A stretch of DNA of 64,000 nt from Spirosoma profusum (GCF_014699005.1 NZ_JACWZY010000003.1:343978-407977), one strand, 5' to 3'; counted from the first letter of the stretch, positions 8,453 through 17,732 are shown. Notes: generated by a model from the letters alone, not told the origin. A program made the numbers and translations.

Positions 8453-9361
8453 TTACACGTATTGAAACGGATTTCCGGAAGGAATATACGTAACAGGAAC
8501 ACCAGGAACTTTGGGTTTTAGCCAGGAAACCAGCCAGTCCATACCGGCGGCTTCGCTCAAGATATGGCCCATAACTACTAAGGATATTTTTTGCCCCTGT
8601 TTGCGTGCATCGCGCACGTACTCAGGCGTTTCCCATTCGCTGACTTCGCCACAAAAAACCACATCGGGTTTCGCCCGTTCAATCGCCATAATCTGATTTC
8701 GGCCGCCCGATGCTCCCGGCATTAGAAGAACACGCTGACACGATTGCGCCATATCGCCTACCACACGAACCTGCGGAATGCCCAATTTCTGTTTGACGTG
8801 AGTAATCAATTTTGATACGTTCGTCGCTGGCAACGTAATGACCTGCGGATTTTGTGGATCTACATTGTTCGTCCAGTCGAGCGCCGACAACATTCCTGTT
8901 CGAATACCATCGGGGCGGTGCGAATGCCAGTAATCGTGGAAACGCCAGACCGCAATTCCATTTTTGGTTAATAACTCATGTTTATGTTTGAAAACCGGGT
9001 CATTGCTGAGCCAGTCGGTTTCATCAAGATGATTATAAAATGTGGGTTCGTGGGCAATGATGAAGTTCGCCTTTGCGGCAATGGCTTTTTCGATGACCTC
9101 AGTCGTCGTAAACATCGTCGAAACAATGCCCGTAACGGTTTGCGAGGCATTACCAGATTTTAACGTATCGACGGTTTTCGTAAAAGGCGCATTGGGTATA
9201 GTTTTCAGGATTAAGTCCATCACCTGACCGACAGTAATGGATGGCTGACTAGCCTCTAATGGAGCCGCCTGGCTAAGAAACGGCGTATTGAGGAATATCG
9301 ACGTACCAAATGCCTTTGTTGCGGTAACTAAGAATTGTCGTCTTCCGGGTAGAATAGTCAT
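8453..9361 (-). CDS. Exported Nif3-like (NGG1p-interacting factor) metal-binding protein
   Basis: The product is 302 residues. Residues 1-34 look like an export signal (GRRQFLVTATKAFG, then hydrophobic, ending SQAAP). The rest matches the Nif3/YbgI fold: QVMDLIL, then GIVSTMFTTTEVIEKAI, ANFIIAHEPTFYNH with the metal-ligand His-Glu-Pro-Thr segment, and a late VVMGHILSEAAGM. Nif3 proteins carry a dinuclear metal site and are usually cytoplasmic; their reaction is not settled. An exported version is less common. It converges on the dehydrogenase gene across the hairpin at 8289-8406. Confidence 0.8.
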   Translation of the reverse strand: MTILPGRRQFLVTATKAFGTSIFLNTPFLSQAAPLEASQPSITVGQVMDLILKTIPNAPFTKTVDTLKSGNASQTVTGIVSTMFTTTEVIEKAIAAKANFIIAHEPTFYNHLDETDWLSNDPVFKHKHELLTKNGIAVWRFHDYWHSHRPDGIRTGMLSALDWTNNVDPQNPQVITLPATNVSKLITHVKQKLGIPQVRVVGDMAQSCQRVLLMPGASGGRNQIMAIERAKPDVVFCGEVSEWETPEYVRDARKQGQKISLVVMGHILSEAAGMDWLVSWLKPKVPGVPVTYIPSGNPFQYV

Positions 9362-9573
9362 GGGTGTTTGCGGATTTATGGGACGATACTACGTAATTTT
9401 AGTGAGTTACGGTAGCTTGTTATCAGGCAAAAAGATGAATCATTTCGGCGTTTCGGTGGTTTTCAAACAGTATCTAACGAACGAATAGTGAATAAGTGGT
9501 AAAGAAAAATGAATTGATAATCAAGGCGATTCATTATCCATTTTGCATTATTCATTAACGTAGATTATCGATC

Positions 9574-11469
9574 ATGACAGAAAGACCCCTAACCGATTGG
9601 TTGCCTCTGACGAAACAGGAAGTTGAAAAACGAGGCTGGGATGAAGTAGATATTGTGCTGGTATCGGGGGATGCCTACGTCGACCATCCGGCCTTTGGGA
9701 CGGCTGTTATCGGACGTATCATGGAAAGCGAAGGCTTTCGAGTGGCGATTATTGCTCAGCCCAACTGGAAAGACGACCTGCGCGATTTCAAGAAATTTGG
9801 TCGGCCAAAATACTTTTTTGGCGTTACGGCGGGCTGTATGGATTCGATGGTGAATCACTACACGGCCAACAAACGACTACGTTCCAACGATTCATATACG
9901 CCCGGTGGCGAAGCGGGTTTCCGGCCTGACTACGCTACGATTGTGTATTCCAATATCCTGAAAACGCTCTACCCGGACGTACCGGTGCTGCTCGGTGGTA
10001 TCGAGGCTTCACTACGTCGGGTGACGCATTATGACTATTGGCAGGACAAATTGATGCCGTCGATTCTGGTCGATTCCGGGGCTGATATGCTGGTGTATGG
10101 CATGGGCGAACAACCCCTCCGCGAAATCCTGAAACTGGTTCGGAAGAACGTACCGTTTTCGTCGATGCGGAACATTAATCAGGTGTCTTTTCTGCACAAC
10201 GCCAGTACGCCACTACGTGATTACAACAACTGGAATACCGTCGAGCTGGCTAGCCATGAGGTGTGCCTGGAAGACAAAATTAAGTACGCGGCTAACTTCA
10301 AAATTGTTGAGGTAGAGTCGAATAAGTGGCAGGCGAATCGTATTACGCAACAGGTTGGTAATCAGGTACTGGTAATTAATCCGCCGTTTAAGACGATGGA
10401 TGAGGCCGAAGTCGATAAATCGTTCGATTTGCCGTACACTCGTATGCCGCACCCGAAATACAAAAAGCGTGGGCCGATTCCGGCTTACGACATGATTAAG
10501 TTCTCGGTCAACATGCACCGGGGTTGTTTTGGCGGCTGTAGTTTTTGCACGATTTCGGCCCACCAAGGGAAATTTATTGCGTCACGTAGTGAAACGTCGG
10601 TACTGAAAGAGGTCGAGGAAATCACGAAACATCCTGAGTTTAAAGGCTATATTTCTGATTTGGGCGGGCCGTCGGCGAACATGTACAAGATGAAAGGCAA
10701 AGATGAGTCGATCTGCGCCCGCTGCCAGAGTCCGAGCTGTATTCACCCGGTTATTTGCTCCAACCTCGATACGTCGCACAAGCCGCTGACGGAACTGTAT
10801 CGGAAGGTTGATGCGAATCCGAAAATCAAAAAAGCGTTCGTAGGTTCGGGCGTTCGCTATGATTTACTGGTCGATGATTTCAACAAAAATAACGAAGACG
10901 GCAACCACGATGAATACCTGGAGCAACTGACTACGCGACACGTATCAGGAAGGTTGAAAGTAGCCCCTGAACACACCGCCGATGATACGTTGCGGATTAT
11001 GCGGAAACCATCGTTCAAGTATTTCAAGTTGTTCAAAAAGAAATACGACCAGATTCAGGAGAAACACAACCTCAAGCAGCCCCTGATTCCATATTTTATT
11101 TCGTCGCACCCCGGCTGCGAGGAGCAGGACATGGCGAACCTTGCCGCCGAAACTAAGGATATGGGTTTCCAGCTCGAACAGGTGCAGGATTTTACGCCCA
11201 CGCCCATGACAGTAGCCGAAGTGATTTACTATTCCGGCGTTCACCCCTACACGCTGAAGCCCGTCAAAACAGCCAAAACCCGCGACGAGAAACAGGCGCA
11301 AAACCGTTATTTCTTCTGGTATAAGCCCGAATACAAAGACTGGATTCGGAACCGACTGAACAAACTTAACCGCCCGGATTTAGCGGATAAATTATTGGGA
11401 AGTCCGAAGAAAGAAAACGGGAGCAAGACGAAATACAACCGAAATTATACAAGAAGTAAGAAGCGTTAA
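9574..11469 (+). CDS. ygiQ: YgiQ-family radical SAM protein
   Basis: The 631-residue protein has the YgiQ/UPF0313 arrangement. It has an N-terminal cobalamin-binding-like domain (about 15-200, with DVPVLLGGIEASLRR), then a radical SAM core with the cluster motif C318-x3-C322-x2-C325 inside MHRGCFGGCSFC. A second Cys-containing segment, ARCQSPSC, follows at about 380. The C-terminus is Lys/Asn-rich and probably disordered. The function of YgiQ is not established; homologues are treated as housekeeping radical enzymes. It is followed after only six bases by kptA, so the two are probably one transcript. Confidence 0.9.
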   Translation: MTERPLTDWLPLTKQEVEKRGWDEVDIVLVSGDAYVDHPAFGTAVIGRIMESEGFRVAIIAQPNWKDDLRDFKKFGRPKYFFGVTAGCMDSMVNHYTANKRLRSNDSYTPGGEAGFRPDYATIVYSNILKTLYPDVPVLLGGIEASLRRVTHYDYWQDKLMPSILVDSGADMLVYGMGEQPLREILKLVRKNVPFSSMRNINQVSFLHNASTPLRDYNNWNTVELASHEVCLEDKIKYAANFKIVEVESNKWQANRITQQVGNQVLVINPPFKTMDEAEVDKSFDLPYTRMPHPKYKKRGPIPAYDMIKFSVNMHRGCFGGCSFCTISAHQGKFIASRSETSVLKEVEEITKHPEFKGYISDLGGPSANMYKMKGKDESICARCQSPSCIHPVICSNLDTSHKPLTELYRKVDANPKIKKAFVGSGVRYDLLVDDFNKNNEDGNHDEYLEQLTTRHVSGRLKVAPEHTADDTLRIMRKPSFKYFKLFKKKYDQIQEKHNLKQPLIPYFISSHPGCEEQDMANLAAETKDMGFQLEQVQDFTPTPMTVAEVIYYSGVHPYTLKPVKTAKTRDEKQAQNRYFFWYKPEYKDWIRNRLNKLNRPDLADKLLGSPKKENGSKTKYNRNYTRSKKR

Positions 11470-11475
11470 AAGAAA

Positions 11476-12024
11476 ATGATGACTGATAGCGAAACACAAC
11501 GTATCAGTAAACTATTGAGCTTAGTGCTACGTCATAAGCCCGAAAAGATTGGTGTTACGCTCGATAAAAATGGCTGGACCGATGTTGATACACTGCTGAT
11601 AAAATTAGCTGGCAACGGGTTTCGCGTTGACCGTGATCAGCTCCGGTATATTGTAGAAACAAATAATAAAAAACGATTCGCGTTTAGCCCGGACGAGAAA
11701 CGGATTCGAGCCAATCAGGGCCATTCGATTCAGGTTGATTTGGGGTATACTGAAAAGCAGCCACCCCAACATCTATATCATGGTACAGCTACGCGGTTTT
11801 TGGACATTATTCTGACGGAAGGCTTAAAAAAGATGAATCGCCACCATGTTCATTTAAGCAGTGAAGAGCAAACGGCTCATACCGTGGGAAGCCGCCATGG
11901 AAAACCGATCGTGCTGACTATAAAAGCTGGCGAGATGAAAGCAAACGGTCACGTTTTCTATCAATCTGAGAATGGGGTTTGGCTTACCGATTCTGTGCCA
12001 GCTTCATACATCATTCACGAATAG
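11476..12024 (+). CDS. kptA: RNA 2'-phosphotransferase (Tpt1/KptA family)
   Basis: The 182-residue protein matches KptA along its full length. The catalytic Arg/His set is visible in order: LRHKPE near residue 20, RANQGHS near 74, HLYHGTA near 96 and RHHVHLS near 116. The enzyme moves a 2'-phosphate from RNA to NAD, giving ADP-ribose cyclic phosphate. In fungi and plants this ends tRNA splicing; its bacterial role is unclear, perhaps RNA repair or removal of ADP-ribose-type marks. It starts six bases after the YgiQ stop at a double ATG. Confidence 0.93.
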   Translation: MMTDSETQRISKLLSLVLRHKPEKIGVTLDKNGWTDVDTLLIKLAGNGFRVDRDQLRYIVETNNKKRFAFSPDEKRIRANQGHSIQVDLGYTEKQPPQHLYHGTATRFLDIILTEGLKKMNRHHVHLSSEEQTAHTVGSRHGKPIVLTIKAGEMKANGHVFYQSENGVWLTDSVPASYIIHE

Positions 12025-12039
12025 GTATCCTCGCCAATT

Positions 12040-13581
12040 TCACCCCGCCCAATTCTCCCGATCTAAACTCCGGTACTGAATTGCTTCGGCCAGGTGCTCA
12101 ATTTTGATTTCATCACTACCTGCTAAGTCGGCGATGGTACGTGCTACTTTCAGAATTCGGTCGTAAGCGCGGGCCGATAAACCCAGACGTATCATAGCGG
12201 TTTTGAGCAGAGCGCGACCCGCGTCGTTGATGGCGCACACCTCTTTCACCATCTGAGAGGGCATCATGGCATTGCTGTATATGCCCGGATGGTCGGCGAA
12301 ACGGGCTGTCTGGCGTTCCCGTGCCCGAATTACCCGCTCGCGGATGACTTCGCTGGGTTCGGCGGGTCGATTAGCGGTCATCTGGTCGAATGATACGGGC
12401 GTCACTTCAACGTGTAAATCGATACGGTCGAGGAGGGGCCCGCTGATTTTCGCCAGGTATTTCTGAACCACGCCCGGTCCGCAGACGCATTCTTTTTCGG
12501 GGTGATTGTAGTAGCCACAGGGACAGGGATTCATGCTGGCAATGAGCATAAAACTTGCCGGAAATTCCACCGCCCATTTGGCCCGCGAGATGCTCACCTT
12601 CCGGTCTTCGAGTGGCTGACGCATTACCTCTAGCGCCGACCGTTTAAACTCCGGCAATTCATCCAGAAATAGTACACCATTGTGCGCCAACGATATTTCG
12701 CCCGGTTGCGGAAAACTGCCGCCACCCACCAAAGCGGCATCGGAAATGGTGTGGTGAGGAGATCGGTAAGGGCGGGTTGCCATCAGATTGGCTCGCGTAC
12801 CAAGTTTACCCGCTACCGAATGAATTTTTGTGGTTTCTAAAGCTTCCTGCAGGGTGAGCGGAGGTAAAATGCTGGGTAATCGTTTCGCCAGCATGGTTTT
12901 GCCTGCACCCGGTGGCCCAATCATGATGACGTTGTGTCCACCGGCAGCAGCAATTTCCATCGCCCGTTTAATATTTTCCTGTCCCTGTACGTGCGAAAAA
13001 TCGGCTTCGTACGCGTTAACCTGCGACAGAAATAAATCACGGGTGTCGCTCACTACGGGCGTAATCTCTTTTTTCCCTTCAAAAAATTCGACCGCATCCT
13101 GCATGTTCGTTACGCCAATCACATCCAGGTTATTGACGATAGCCGCTTCCTGCGCATTTTCGGCCGGGAGAATAAACCCTTTATAGCCCTGTTTTCGTGC
13201 TTCGATGGCAATGGGTAACACACCTTTGATGGGACGTAACGTACCGTCGAGGGATAGTTCGCCCATGATAACATAGTCTTCAAGGCTGCGCTGGGTGGTT
13301 ATCTGTTCGGATGCCTGTAATACGCAAAGGGCTATCGGCAAATCGTAAGCCGAACCTTCTTTGCGAATGTCGGCGGGAGCCAGATTGACGACGACTTTCT
13401 GGCGAGGCATTCGGTAGCCAAAAAACTTGAGGGAGGCTTCGACCCGCTGTTCGCTTTCTTTCACGGCACTGTCGGGTAGGCCAACCATGTTAAAATGAAG
13501 TCCCTGGCCCACGATAACTTCAATAGTAATAATGCTCGCATTTACGCCATATACGGCAGCGCCAAAGGTTTTGGCTAACAT
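12040..13581 (-). CDS. comM: ComM/YifB-family Mg-chelatase-like AAA ATPase
   Basis: The product is 513 residues. The N-terminal Lon-like (ChlI) domain covers about 1-170. The AAA module carries Walker A GPPGAGKT near residue 222 and the Walker B-like LFLDELPEF near 300. A four-Cys segment (NPCPCGYYNHPEKECVCGPG) follows near 360 and probably binds zinc, and the C-terminal Mg_chelatase_C region ends the protein. In Vibrio the homologue ComM is a hexameric helicase that extends branch migration of incoming DNA during natural transformation. Uptake in this organism is unproven, since YifB proteins occur widely in bacteria. A TAGCTTTG box lies at 13617-13624 on the same strand, 36 bases before the ATG. 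Confidence 0.92.
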   Translation of the reverse strand: MLAKTFGAAVYGVNASIITIEVIVGQGLHFNMVGLPDSAVKESEQRVEASLKFFGYRMPRQKVVVNLAPADIRKEGSAYDLPIALCVLQASEQITTQRSLEDYVIMGELSLDGTLRPIKGVLPIAIEARKQGYKGFILPAENAQEAAIVNNLDVIGVTNMQDAVEFFEGKKEITPVVSDTRDLFLSQVNAYEADFSHVQGQENIKRAMEIAAAGGHNVIMIGPPGAGKTMLAKRLPSILPPLTLQEALETTKIHSVAGKLGTRANLMATRPYRSPHHTISDAALVGGGSFPQPGEISLAHNGVLFLDELPEFKRSALEVMRQPLEDRKVSISRAKWAVEFPASFMLIASMNPCPCGYYNHPEKECVCGPGVVQKYLAKISGPLLDRIDLHVEVTPVSFDQMTANRPAEPSEVIRERVIRARERQTARFADHPGIYSNAMMPSQMVKEVCAINDAGRALLKTAMIRLGLSARAYDRILKVARTIADLAGSDEIKIEHLAEAIQYRSLDRENWAG

Positions 13582-13803
13582 AAACGGGTACGATAAAAGG
13601 AAAAGAAACTAGTTGACAAAGCTATAGACGAGTAATTGATAAAAGGTAATTCGTCAGGAAATAAAATACATAGTTAAAAATACCTATTCATGGCAATTTG
13701 TTTACAGTTAAGTATATTAAAATAAAAATAATAAATCGAAGAGTAATTGTATAAGTTAAACTATCCAAAGTCCAATTTTATCACTTTTAATCATTTTTCA
13801 ATC

Positions 13804-14604
13804 ATGAGAGGTAACTATTTGTTTCTGCGAATTCCAACCACATGGTTCACGAAGTTGATTGTGATATTAACTCTCTTGATGGGTTGTACACGTAATTCTG
13901 CACAGATTACAGAAGATGTACTGCCAGTCTCATCTCGACGTCAAGCAGCTCAGGAAAAGAAAAAGCCCAAAACGAGAGTAACCTGGGACTACCTGCGGTA
14001 CATGGTAAGAAATGGTGAGAATCCATCTATTTACAAACTACTTAAGGATCGTAATAAACTCATTCCTAGAGGTGCAGCAAAAGTGGCTGATGGTGGTTGT
14101 CATAGCAGCCCTTGGGACCCATGTGTACCTGATGAATTTGACGAGGGTGATCTTGCATCAATGAGAGTCGATGTCCCCTTTTTACTAAATGGACAAGTGG
14201 TTCATTTATCGCTTACTGTGCAGTATAAAATCAGTACGGGTGATGTCGTAAGTGTTGGTGCCACTGTATATGGTAATACCGGGAATACAGTTTGGACTAA
14301 TTATTCACCAGCTGCCGCTAATTATGCTAATGGGCAAATGACTGTAATCGCAAATATGCAATATACGTCGAGCGTTCAAACAACTAACACATTTGCTACT
14401 AATGTAGGTGGTAGCGGTGAAGTTGATGGTACAGGTATTAATGTAGGTTTACAGTACGAGAACAGTACACAGACTACACTTTCACAGACTGGAGTACTTT
14501 ATACAAACTTTTCGGTCAACTTACATAGTGCTTACGGTAGTGGGATGATTCAAATGAATGGCCCTGGTGGAATTCAGCGTGACTACTACATTGAGCCGCA
14601 ATAA
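13804..14604 (+). CDS. Probable lipoprotein of unknown function, Gly/Thr/Asn-rich beta protein
   Basis: I do not recognise this 266-residue protein. ATG 13804 is chosen because it opens an export signal ending in a lipobox-like MGCT. Residues 45-90 are Lys/Arg-rich. A short Cys-containing loop (GGCHSSPWDPC) follows, and from about 120 the protein is a Thr/Asn/Gly-rich beta repeat-like region (TNTFATNVGGSGEVDGTG, then LQYENSTQTTLSQ). Base use is more AT-rich than in the neighbours, and only two ACGTA/TACGT words occur in 800 bases. This hints at more recent arrival. The 222 bases upstream are AT-rich with nothing recognisable. A 28-base perfect hairpin begins at the stop codon. Confidence 0.65.
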   Translation: MRGNYLFLRIPTTWFTKLIVILTLLMGCTRNSAQITEDVLPVSSRRQAAQEKKKPKTRVTWDYLRYMVRNGENPSIYKLLKDRNKLIPRGAAKVADGGCHSSPWDPCVPDEFDEGDLASMRVDVPFLLNGQVVHLSLTVQYKISTGDVVSVGATVYGNTGNTVWTNYSPAAANYANGQMTVIANMQYTSSVQTTNTFATNVGGSGEVDGTGINVGLQYENSTQTTLSQTGVLYTNFSVNLHSAYGSGMIQMNGPGGIQRDYYIEPQ

Positions 14605-14666
14605 GACCAGTACGCAAAAGACACTCCTTTCGCAAATGAAAGGAGTGTCTTTTGCGTACTGGTCTT
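14603..14666. terminator. Perfect 28-base-pair hairpin between convergent genes
   Basis: The arms at 14603-14630 and 14639-14666 are exact reverse complements around an eight-base loop (CGCAAATG). The left arm overlaps the TAA of the upstream gene, and the right arm ends 10 bases from the stop of the minus-strand gene. It should serve both genes as a terminator. The stem is much longer than a normal intrinsic terminator and lacks a long T-run. Confidence 0.8.
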
Positions 14667-14675
14667 GTAAATTCA

Positions 14676-15149
14676 CTATTTTTTGACAGCGTTAACCTGT
14701 ATTTTACTTTTGTCTTTATAGATAATATTTATAGCTCTTGATATTCCCTGCCCGTCTATAAAAAAAAGTACTCTAAGATTATCCTGTCCTTTTAGGTCAA
14801 ATAAAGTAGGTGTAATTGGTATAAATTCATATTCACCCTCCTGAGGAATATCAATACGTAGTGTTTTTAAAATAGTTAGCTTAACAACCGCTGCTTCCGG
14901 CCCTACTCCTCCATACAAATAGTTTCCTGTCAGATTTCGCAAATAGACTGTGTCACTCATCATAGCTGTCGTAATGCTATCATTGTAAACAGTAATACGT
15001 CCATAAGCGCTCAACGTACTATCGCTTTTTTTATCATCAGTTGATGACCGTACATGTACGGTCATTGGTATTTGCTTCTCTTGGGAAAAGGCAACGGAGT
15101 AATCTCCTAACCATAACAATAAACCGGCCAGAAACAAGACAATTTTCAT
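14676..15149 (-). CDS. Exported protein of unknown function
   Basis: This is a 157-residue protein that I do not recognise. ATG 15149 gives a signal peptide (MKIVLFLAGLLLWLG, ending AFSQ). The mature part is beta-rich, with Ser/Thr/Asp-rich stretches and no Cys. The segment TLRIDIPQEGEYEFIPITPTLFDL suggests an Ig-like or DUF-type sandwich. It faces the lipoprotein gene at 13804 across the shared hairpin, so the pair may travel together, though nothing else links them. Confidence 0.6.
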   Translation of the reverse strand: MKIVLFLAGLLLWLGDYSVAFSQEKQIPMTVHVRSSTDDKKSDSTLSAYGRITVYNDSITTAMMSDTVYLRNLTGNYLYGGVGPEAAVVKLTILKTLRIDIPQEGEYEFIPITPTLFDLKGQDNLRVLFFIDGQGISRAINIIYKDKSKIQVNAVKK

Positions 15150-15318
15150 CTTAACCAATATTTGCACTCTTGTCAATTAAAAACAATAATTAGTTTATTA
15201 ACATATCCATTTTATTATTTGTTTTCAGGCTAGACGATTGTTGGATGAAAAGGAGATAAGCAACGTAGTGTATTTCAACATTCTGCTTATTTTCGAACAA
15301 AACAAACTCTTCTACCTA

Positions 15319-16680
15319 ATGACTCCTACGTTGAATCGGCAACCAGTTTTTGAGTGTATTAGTGGACCCGACGAAGGCCGAACAGCTATTCTGCTTCCGC
15401 AAACTCGTTTGGTTCTGGGACGTAATCCGGAGTCAAATATTCCCCTAGTCGATCCGCAAACGGCTGAACAACATTTATCTATTTTATACGACGGCCAAAA
15501 CGTTTACTTTCAAACGATTAACGGTGAACCCGTTGAGTTGAACGGACGTAACGTAACAACGGGAGAGCTTAATCCGGCTGCCGATTTACGTATCGGTTCC
15601 TCGCATTGGCGGCTTCGAGTTAAATCCGATTCAACAGATTCAGGCTCCGGTAACCCGTTTGCGAATCTTGATTTCTCAAGCTCCGTCAACCGGATTAGTA
15701 CGTTAACCGGCGTCGATACGTTGGATAGCGATTTCAGCATGAAAAGTATTTTTGCCAAAATAGGCGAAAAACGTACTGATGAAGATATCGAAAATGCCTT
15801 TACGGTAGGCACCCGCGCCACTACGCCCGTTGTCGGTACAATTGCCTCGCACTGGCCTCAACCCTGGCTTTTTCTTCGATTTGGGGGTAGCGCGATACTA
15901 TTGTTTATTACGTTGTACGTAGCAGTAACGCAGTTTCGAAACGAGTTACTAATTCCCGGATTGCTCTTTGTTGGCTCGTTTGCGGTGCCGTTTGCCAGCC
16001 TGATTTTTTTCTGGGAAATGAATGCTCCGCAGAATATATCCCTCTATCAAACCATCAAATTATTGTTTTTGGGGGGGATGGTATCACTGCTGATTTCACT
16101 GTTTTTCTTCAGTAATACAGCCTTGCTTGGTACGTTTCTGGGCGCTTCAAGTGCAGGTATCGTAGAGGAGTCGGGTAAGTTGCTGGCGGTGCTGATGCTG
16201 ATGCGGAACAAAAACCAGTACCACTGGATTCTGAACGGCTTATTGTTCGGAGCGGCCGTTGGAACGGGTTTTGCCGCTTTCGAATCGGCAGGCTATGCAT
16301 TTGTGGTGCTCTTGCAGGGCGGGTTTGGGTCAGCTATCAGTAATATTTTTCTGAGAGGTCTACTAGCTCCATTTAGTCACGTGGTCTGGACGGCCATTAC
16401 GGCAGCGGCAATCTGGCGCGTGAAAGGCGAAGGCAAATTTGAATGGGACATGCTGAAAGACCCCCGCTTCCTGCGGACGTTTATCGCAGTAATGCTGCTG
16501 CACATGGTTTGGAATGCGCCATTTGATTTTCCCATTTTTCCGGTAATCTGGTTCATCCCAACCAAGCAGTTGATACTCGGTACAATTGCCTGGATTATGG
16601 TACTGGGCACCATTCAAAGCGGGCTAAAACAGATTAAAAAGGCTCAGGAGGCTGTACTGCAACCGGCACCAACGGCCTGA
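15319..16680 (+). CDS. FHA domain fused to a PrsW-type intramembrane protease
   Basis: The product is 453 residues from ATG 15319. Residues about 10-105 form a forkhead-associated domain (LVLGRNPESNIPLVDPQTAEQH shows the GR, S and H binding positions), which recognises phosphothreonine. A polar linker follows to about 180. The rest is a PrsW-like membrane protein with about eight helices and the family's EE motif at 283-284 (VEESGK), followed by FAAFESAGYAF and HMVWNAP. PrsW proteases cut membrane-bound anti-sigma factors in Bacillus. Here the FHA part could place cleavage under kinase control, which is inference. It converges closely on rsmH. Confidence 0.85.
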   Translation: MTPTLNRQPVFECISGPDEGRTAILLPQTRLVLGRNPESNIPLVDPQTAEQHLSILYDGQNVYFQTINGEPVELNGRNVTTGELNPAADLRIGSSHWRLRVKSDSTDSGSGNPFANLDFSSSVNRISTLTGVDTLDSDFSMKSIFAKIGEKRTDEDIENAFTVGTRATTPVVGTIASHWPQPWLFLRFGGSAILLFITLYVAVTQFRNELLIPGLLFVGSFAVPFASLIFFWEMNAPQNISLYQTIKLLFLGGMVSLLISLFFFSNTALLGTFLGASSAGIVEESGKLLAVLMLMRNKNQYHWILNGLLFGAAVGTGFAAFESAGYAFVVLLQGGFGSAISNIFLRGLLAPFSHVVWTAITAAAIWRVKGEGKFEWDMLKDPRFLRTFIAVMLLHMVWNAPFDFPIFPVIWFIPTKQLILGTIAWIMVLGTIQSGLKQIKKAQEAVLQPAPTA

Positions 16681-16691
16681 TGCTACGTTCG

Positions 16692-17597
16692 CTACAGTTT
16701 TTCGGCGATACGTAGTTTGGCGCTACGTGCGCGTGGATTTCGGGAAATCTCGTCAGGCGTGGCTTCGATGGGTTTGCGGGTGATGGCACGTAGCGGTTTC
16801 AGTTCGTTGCCGAACAAATCTTTCTCCACCTCGCCCTGAAACTTGCCTTTGTTGATGAAGTTTTTCACCAAACGGTCTTCCAGCGAATGATACGACATCA
16901 CCACCAGTCGCCCGCCCGGTTTCAATACGTCGGGGACTAGTTGAAGAAATTCTTCCAGCACCTGCAATTCTTCGTTTACTTCGATACGTAACGCCTGAAA
17001 CACCTGCGCGAAATATTTATTTTCTTTACCACGCGGTGCCTGCCGTTGCAGAGCGGCTTTCAAGTCATTCACTGTTTTAATGGAGCGATTCGAACGAGCC
17101 GACACCAGAGCGCCGGCGGCTGTACGGGCGTTGGTTATTTCGCCATACATGCCCAGAATCCGGTGTAGGTCGGCTTCCGAATATTCATTCACGATCTGAC
17201 TCGCCGTTCGGTCGGCGTTCTGGTTCATACGCATATCGAGGTCGGCATCGAAACGGGTCGAGAAACCACGTTCGGGTGTATCAATCTGGTGCGACGAAAT
17301 GCCCAAATCCGCCAGAATACCGTCGACCTGTTCGGATTTGTACAGGCGCAGGTAGCGTTTGATGTTTCGGAAGTTGGCCGCGACAAATGTCAGACGTGGG
17401 TCGCCGATGGCCTGTGCATTGGCTTTGGCGTCGGCATCCTGGTCGAAACCAAACACCCGACCGGCTTCTAATTGATTCAGAATGGCGCGGGTATGCCCAC
17501 CGCCACCGAACGTAACGTCGACGTAGGTACCGCCAGGTTGTAGATTTAGCCCATCAATACAGGCTTGTAATAAAACGGGTTCGTGGTAATCGCTCAT
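16692..17597 (-). CDS. rsmH: 16S rRNA (cytosine-1402-N4)-methyltransferase
   Basis: The 301-residue product matches RsmH (MraW) from end to end: HEPVLLQACIDGLN at the start, the SAM-binding DVTFGGGGHTRAIL near residue 30, GILADLGISSHQID near 105, FSTRFDADLDMRMN near 120, and the C-terminal VMSYHSLEDRLVK near 235. It methylates N4 of C1402 in the ribosomal P site. It is not next to mraZ, ftsL or pbp genes, so it stands apart from the usual dcw cluster, unless that cluster is elsewhere in the genome. A TACATTTG box at 17629-17636 overlaps the repeat upstream. Confidence 0.97.
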   Translation of the reverse strand: MSDYHEPVLLQACIDGLNLQPGGTYVDVTFGGGGHTRAILNQLEAGRVFGFDQDADAKANAQAIGDPRLTFVAANFRNIKRYLRLYKSEQVDGILADLGISSHQIDTPERGFSTRFDADLDMRMNQNADRTASQIVNEYSEADLHRILGMYGEITNARTAAGALVSARSNRSIKTVNDLKAALQRQAPRGKENKYFAQVFQALRIEVNEELQVLEEFLQLVPDVLKPGGRLVVMSYHSLEDRLVKNFINKGKFQGEVEKDLFGNELKPLRAITRKPIEATPDEISRNPRARSAKLRIAEKL

Positions 17598-17630
17598 TCA
17601 GAAACTAATGGACTGTTACGTAGTGTTTCA

Positions 17631-17706
17631 AATGTATGATATAGGATATATAATGTATTCTTGCTGAACAAAGCTATCATACATTATATATCCTACATCA
17701 TACATT
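17631..17706. repeat. Inverted repeat, AATGTATGA family
   Basis: The 27-base arms at 17631-17657 and 17680-17706 match with a single G/A difference (core GGATATATAATGTA), with a 22-base loop. The element sits between the divergent rsmH and TlpA-like genes, with its right end 26 bases from the TlpA start. A possible rsmH -7 box (TACATTTG) overlaps its left edge. It is related to 2463-2563. Confidence 0.75.
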
Positions 17707-17732
17707 CCCATACAACCTGCATTATCAATATC

